From NCBI RefSeq assembly GCF_030812475.1, contig NZ_JAUSSR010000007.1, forward strand, positions 124,001-188,000: 64,000 nt of DNA, written 5' to 3'. The notes under the pieces are model-generated. The model had not been told where the DNA came from and made no database searches. It worked only from the letters and a program-made list of their open reading frames with translations. The DNA comes from Pseudomonas lini (GTDB taxonomy: Bacteria; Pseudomonadota; Gammaproteobacteria; Pseudomonadales; Pseudomonadaceae). Position 1 is the first letter of the stretch, and every line of letters begins with the position of its first letter. The position numbers and the translations under genes were made by a program. Below, one piece after another: positions 60,665-64,000 of this stretch.

Positions 60665-61765
60665 TCAGGCGAGTGCCGCAGTCTTGGCCGCGACCGCCTC
60701 GCGCTCCAGCTCACGCACCAGCGGCAACACCTTGCGGCCGAAGTACTCCACTTCTTCGTGAAAATGCAGGAAGCCGCTGAGCACCAGGTCCACGCCCACC
60801 GCCTTGAGGGCGACGATGCGTTCGGCAATTTGCTGCGGCGTACCGATCAGGTTGGTCTTGAAGCCATCGTTGTACTGCACCAGGTCCTCGAAGGTGGACT
60901 TGGCCCAGTTGCCATCGCCTTCGGGGCTGGAGGCGCCGGCGTTCTTCGCCTCGCTGCCAAAACCGTTGACGGCCTCCGGATCGGCCTTGGCGATAATCTC
61001 CTGCAATACCGCGCGGGCTTCAGCCTCGGTTTCCCGGGCGATGACAAAGGCGTTCACCCCGACTTTCACCGAGTGGCCATTGATCGCGGCCTTGGCCCGA
61101 ATATCGTCGACCTGCGCCTTGATGCCTTCGATGCTGTTGCCGTTGGTGAAGTACCAATCGGACACCCGCGAAGCCATGTCCCGGGCCGCGCGCGAGCTGC
61201 CACCCTGGAAGATTTCCGGGTGCGGTTGCTGCAGGGGCTTGGGTTTGAGGGTGTAGTCATGGAAGCGGTAGAAATCGCCATGAAAACTGAAATTGTCCTG
61301 GGTCCAGATGCCCTTGAGCGCCTGGATGAATTCTTCCGAGCGGCGATAGCGCTCATCGTGGTCCAGCCACGGCTCGCCAATGGCCCGGAACTCGCCCTTG
61401 AACCAGCCCGAGACGATATTCACCGCGACCCGACCGTTGGTGAACTGGTCGATGGTGGCCAACTGTTTGGCTGCCAGCACCGGACTCCAGGGCCCGGGCA
61501 GGATGGCGGCGATCACCTTGAGCTTCTCGGTGGCGGCCAACAGTGCGTGGCTGATGGTCACCGATTCGTGCTGGTTTTCGGCGCCATAACCGGCAGTGAA
61601 GCGGATCTGCGACAAGGCGTATTCGAAGCCGGCCTTCTCGGCGATCTGCGCCAGCTTGCGGTTGTAATCGATGTCCCAGCTGGTGCGCTGTTCGATCTTG
61701 CTGATCACGAGGCCGCCGCTGACGTTGGGCACCCAGTAGGCAAACTTGATGTTGTCCTGGCTCAT
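60665..61765 (-). CDS. sfnG: FMNH2-dependent dimethyl sulfone monooxygenase
   Basis: 366-residue bacterial-luciferase-family monooxygenase related to SsuD/MsuD: KFAYWVPNVSGGLVIS at the N-terminus, IAAILPGPWSPVLAAKQLATIDQ, VNIVSGWFKGEF, YRRSEEFIQALKGIW, IFQGGSSRAARDMA. These follow SfnG, which converts dimethyl sulfone with reduced FMN and O2 to methanesulfinate, releasing a one-carbon unit, under sulfate starvation. Reduced FMN would come from the reductase encoded 46 bases upstream. ATG after TGGAG. Confidence 0.92.
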   Translation of the reverse strand: MSQDNIKFAYWVPNVSGGLVISKIEQRTSWDIDYNRKLAQIAEKAGFEYALSQIRFTAGYGAENQHESVTISHALLAATEKLKVIAAILPGPWSPVLAAKQLATIDQFTNGRVAVNIVSGWFKGEFRAIGEPWLDHDERYRRSEEFIQALKGIWTQDNFSFHGDFYRFHDYTLKPKPLQQPHPEIFQGGSSRAARDMASRVSDWYFTNGNSIEGIKAQVDDIRAKAAINGHSVKVGVNAFVIARETEAEARAVLQEIIAKADPEAVNGFGSEAKNAGASSPEGDGNWAKSTFEDLVQYNDGFKTNLIGTPQQIAERIVALKAVGVDLVLSGFLHFHEEVEYFGRKVLPLVRELEREAVAAKTAALA

Positions 61766-61811
61766 TGCATGTACTCCATTGATTCGTTGAAGTGAGGGTC
61801 GACCGGACTCG

Positions 61812-62375
61812 TCAGGCGGCGCTGGCGGCCGGTTGGACGGTCGGATGGAGGCTCAGGACCGCCGACTCGACAGCGCGCTCGATGCGTTCGAGCAACTGCG
61901 GGCTGGTGATCCGGTAATCGGTGAAATCGGCCTCGGCGGCATACACACCGACAGGCAGGCTCAGGGCCTGGAAAAAGCCGAACAACGGGCGCAACTGGTG
62001 ATCGATGATCAGCGCATGGCGATCCGAGCCACCGGTGGCGGCCAGCAACACCGGCACGTTGTTCAACGCCTGGTGATGAACGAAGTCGAACAGGTGCTTG
62101 AACAGGCCGGTGTAGGAGGCGCGGTACACCGGGCTGGCCGCGATCAGCAGGTCGGCCGTTTCAATGGCCTGCAGATCGGCTTCAACCGCCGCGGGCAAGT
62201 CTTCACGGCGCAGTACCCCGGCGAACTGCGGGCCGACTTCGGACAACTCGATCAGGTGCAGCTCGATCGGCAGCTGTTGCGCAAGGCCGTCGACCAGGGC
62301 CTTGAGCAGCACCAGGGTGCGCGTCGGCCGCTGCACGCTCCCGGATACCGCGACGACTTTCAGTGTGTTGCTCAT
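61812..62375 (-). CDS. msuE: NADH-dependent FMN reductase, MsuE/SfnF type
   Basis: 187-residue flavodoxin-fold reductase. The FMN phosphate loop is AVSGSVQRPTRT (residues 9-20), with IAASPVYRASYTGLFKHLFD and LLAATGGSDRHALIIDHQLRPLF as family segments. It supplies FMNH2 to two-component monooxygenases such as SfnG, MsuD or SsuD. First gene of the leftward eight-gene operon, with a sigma-54 promoter 50-65 bases upstream. It could equally be named sfnF. ATG after GAGGAC. Confidence 0.88.
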   Translation of the reverse strand: MSNTLKVVAVSGSVQRPTRTLVLLKALVDGLAQQLPIELHLIELSEVGPQFAGVLRREDLPAAVEADLQAIETADLLIAASPVYRASYTGLFKHLFDFVHHQALNNVPVLLAATGGSDRHALIIDHQLRPLFGFFQALSLPVGVYAAEADFTDYRITSPQLLERIERAVESAVLSLHPTVQPAASAA

Positions 62376-62426
62376 TGCCCGTCCTCATGCTGGCAGAGGC
62401 CACCGCGGCACCTGCACAAGGAATAG

Positions 62427-62442
62427 AGCAGCAACCGTGCCA
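62427..62442 (-). promoter_or_regulatory. sigma-54 promoter of the msuE-sfnG-liv operon
   Basis: Minus strand TGGCACGGTTGCTGCT: the -24 element is perfect and -12 GC is ten bases away, with one mismatch to the consensus TGGCACG-N4-TTGC(A/T). Transcription would start near 62416, about 40 bases before the msuE ATG. Confidence 0.78.
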
Positions 62443-62525
62443 CTTCAATAAATAGATATAAATCAAAGCGTTATTAACTTTTCTCGAATGTTCGCAGTGT
62501 CGCTTGCCGGACAGGCTGTTGATCG

Positions 62526-62545
62526 ACTGTTGCGCGCACAACAGT
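62526..62545. promoter_or_regulatory. candidate SfnR enhancer site
   Basis: ACTGTTG-CGCGCA-CAACAGT, perfect 7-bp arms and a 6-bp spacer, between the divergent msuE and sfnB promoters (about 85 and 140 bp away). It is the same palindrome as at 51857-51876. Extra half sites CTGTTG (62516-62521) and ACTGTTG (62582-62588) flank it. Confidence 0.68.
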
Positions 62546-62683
62546 TGCCTCCAGGTGCAGCCGATGCAACGCGTCTCGGCCACTGTTGCCGGGCGGTCAA
62601 CGCTTCAACAAGTTGCCCGGCAGGCGACAGGCGCGAGCGTCGTCCACAGCCTCTCGCGCCGGAAAAACGGGCGATGCAGCGCC

Positions 62684-62699
62684 AGGCACGACCTGTGCA
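62684..62699 (+). promoter_or_regulatory. sigma-54 promoter of sfnB
   Basis: AGGCACGACCTGTGCA matches the -24/-12 consensus at GGCACG and GC with ten-base spacing; two positions differ. Predicted start near 62711, about 55 bases before the sfnB ATG. Confidence 0.68.
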
Positions 62700-62764
62700 G
62701 TAACAGCAGTACGCAACAGATCGACTGCTCTGTTGCTTCTCTTGCCTTCATAAGGAGCTGCACC

Positions 62765-64000
62765 ATGACTGCCCAGCAACAGCACCTGCCACACCCACTC
62801 TCCAGCGGTACCGACTACCAGGCCCTGGCCGCGCGCTTCCGGCCGATTTTTGCACGCATCGCCACCGGCGCACTGGAGCGCGAGCAAAGCCGCAGCCTGC
62901 CCTTTGAACAAGTGAAATGGCTGAAGGAAGCCGGCTTTGGCGCCGTGCGCGTGCCGGTGCAATACGGTGGCGCCGGCGCTTCCCTGCCCCAATTGTTTGA
63001 GTTGCTGATCGAGCTGGCTGCCGCCGATTCCAACCTGCCGCAGGCATTGCGCGGGCACTTTGCTTTTGTTGAAGACCGCCTCAATGCGCAGGCCGACGCT
63101 GCGCAGGACATCTGGTTCAAGCGGTTCGTCGAGGGTGACCTGGTGGGCAACGCCTGGACCGAGGTCGGCAGCGTGAAGGTCGGCCAGGTCGGCACCCGTG
63201 TCTCGCGCCTGGGTGAACACTGGGTGGTCAACGGCACCAAGTACTACAGCACCGGCAGCATTTTCGCCGACTGGATCGACCTCTATGCCCAGCGCGATGA
63301 CACCGGCGCCGACGTGATTGCCGCCGTTCGCGTGCAGCAACCGGGCATCACCCAGAGCGACGACTGGGATGGCTTTGGCCAACGCACCACCGGCAGCGGC
63401 ACCTCGGTGTTCGAGAACGCGGTGGTCGAGCCCGAGAACCTGCTGGACTTCGCCACCCGTTTCAAATACCAAACGGCCTTCTATCAACTGGTGTTGTTGG
63501 CGGTCCAGACCGGTGCCGGCCGCGCCGCGGTCAACGACATCACCGAAGAAGTGCGCACGCGCACGCGCATCTTCAGCACCGGCAATGCCAGCCACGTCAG
63601 CCAGGACGTCCAGGTGCAGCAAGTGGTGGGCAAGGCGTCGGCGCAGGTCTACGCCGCACACGCCACCACCCTGCGCGCGGCGAGCGCCCTGCAGGTGGCA
63701 TACGAAAGCCGCTTCGTCCAGGACGAGATCGCCGAACGCGAAGCCAACATCGCCGCCGAACTGGAATCGGCACAGGCCCAAGTGGTGATCGCCGACCTGG
63801 TGCTGCGCGCCACCAGTGACCTGTTCAACGGCCTCAGCGCTTCGGCCACCAGCACCGGCAAGGCCTTCGATCGGCACTGGCGCAATGCGCGAACCGCGGC
63901 CTCACACAACCCGCTGATCTACAAGGAACGCATCATCGGCGACTGGGAGATCAACGGTACCGAACCGCCCTATGTCTGGCAGATCGGTGCAGGAACGAAG
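62765..64000 (+). CDS. sfnB: SfnB-family sulfur acquisition oxidoreductase, runs off window
   Basis: 412 codons to the window edge without a stop; the family is about 390-415 residues, so only the very end is missing. An acyl-CoA dehydrogenase/DszC-fold flavoprotein: VKWLKEAGFGAVRVPVQYGGAGA near residue 50, WTEVGSVKVGQVGTRVS, YYSTGSIFADWIDLYAQRDD, QRTTGSGTSVFENAVVE, and the C-terminal DLFNGLSASATSTGKAFDRHWRNARTAASHNP in outline. SfnB proteins act in organosulfur scavenging. AAGGAG seven bases before the ATG sets the start. Divergent from the msuE-sfnG operon and probably co-regulated by SfnR. Confidence 0.82.
   Translation, partial: MTAQQQHLPHPLSSGTDYQALAARFRPIFARIATGALEREQSRSLPFEQVKWLKEAGFGAVRVPVQYGGAGASLPQLFELLIELAAADSNLPQALRGHFAFVEDRLNAQADAAQDIWFKRFVEGDLVGNAWTEVGSVKVGQVGTRVSRLGEHWVVNGTKYYSTGSIFADWIDLYAQRDDTGADVIAAVRVQQPGITQSDDWDGFGQRTTGSGTSVFENAVVEPENLLDFATRFKYQTAFYQLVLLAVQTGAGRAAVNDITEEVRTRTRIFSTGNASHVSQDVQVQQVVGKASAQVYAAHATTLRAASALQVAYESRFVQDEIAEREANIAAELESAQAQVVIADLVLRATSDLFNGLSASATSTGKAFDRHWRNARTAASHNPLIYKERIIGDWEINGTEPPYVWQIGAGTK

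Noticed and set aside
59456..61795. 779-codon plus-strand open frame
   Set aside because: Antisense shadow of sfnG and the synthetase-like gene; no motif, and the minus-strand genes are well supported.
62429..62441. Alternative sigma-54 reading TGGCACGGTTGCT with a 7-base GG-to-GC spacing
   Set aside because: Sigma-54 requires ten bases between GG and GC; only the reading extended to the next GC fits.
1..64000. tRNA, rRNA or insertion-sequence genes
   Set aside because: None was recognised by eye: no conserved tRNA arm pattern, ribosomal segments or transposase motifs. A tRNA scan would be decisive.

Overview
The window reads as about 64 kb of chromosome from a Pseudomonas of the P. fluorescens group. 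The evidence is high-GC coding sequence on both strands, dense GTAGGAGC/GTGGGAGC-type REP/BIME repeats between genes, and characteristic pseudomonad gene sets (cynRST, napEDABC, creatinase, SfnR-controlled sulfone genes). No rRNA, tRNA, CRISPR array or insertion sequence was seen. Both edges cut genes: a DUF427 protein on the left and an SfnB-type oxidoreductase on the right.

Layout. 0-15 kb: topoisomerase III, a GNAT acetyltransferase, the cyanate detoxification locus (cynR divergent from cynS-cynT), a ProA-like dehydrogenase, DoxX and dienelactone-hydrolase genes, a truncated nitrilase behind a GlxA-type regulator, an orphan YbdD/YjiX protein, a SleB-type hydrolase, a CAP-domain protein and a truncated bestrophin gene. 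15-22 kb: a large membrane protein of unknown function, then a LysR regulator divergent from D(-)-tartrate dehydratase and a DctA transporter (tartrate uptake and dehydration). 21.7-25.8 kb: napEDABC, periplasmic nitrate reductase with no napF in the cluster. 26-33 kb: an AT-richer secreted protein of unknown function, a decayed reading frame, then a creatinase/MFS locus bracketed by two GlxA/AraC regulators. 33-42 kb: small accessory genes, a small protein behind a structured leader, a HigB/HigA-like toxin-antitoxin pair with unusual features, and a 1586-residue DUF4011-helicase-nuclease-DUF3320 protein of the kind linked to phage defence. 42-51 kb: regulators, an EamA exporter, a ZIP transporter, a manganese catalase, the carboxy(nor)spermidine dehydrogenase/decarboxylase pair and an exported M20 peptidase.

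51-64 kb is a sulfur-scavenging region. sfnC-sfnR runs rightward. An eight-gene leftward operon (FMN reductase, sfnG, an acyl-CoA-synthetase-like protein without catalytic motifs, and five genes of a branched-chain-amino-acid-type ABC importer) is divergent from sfnB. Three -24/-12 (sigma-54) promoter matches and two copies of one palindrome, A(C/T)TGTTG-N6-CAACAGT, place all of it under a single enhancer-binding protein, most simply the locally encoded SfnR.

The most unusual items are the histone-H1-like tail on the antitoxin, the out-of-frame start of its toxin, the structured leader at 35.4 kb, the dead synthetase in the sulfone operon, the orphan 819-residue membrane protein, and several gene remnants lying next to repeats.
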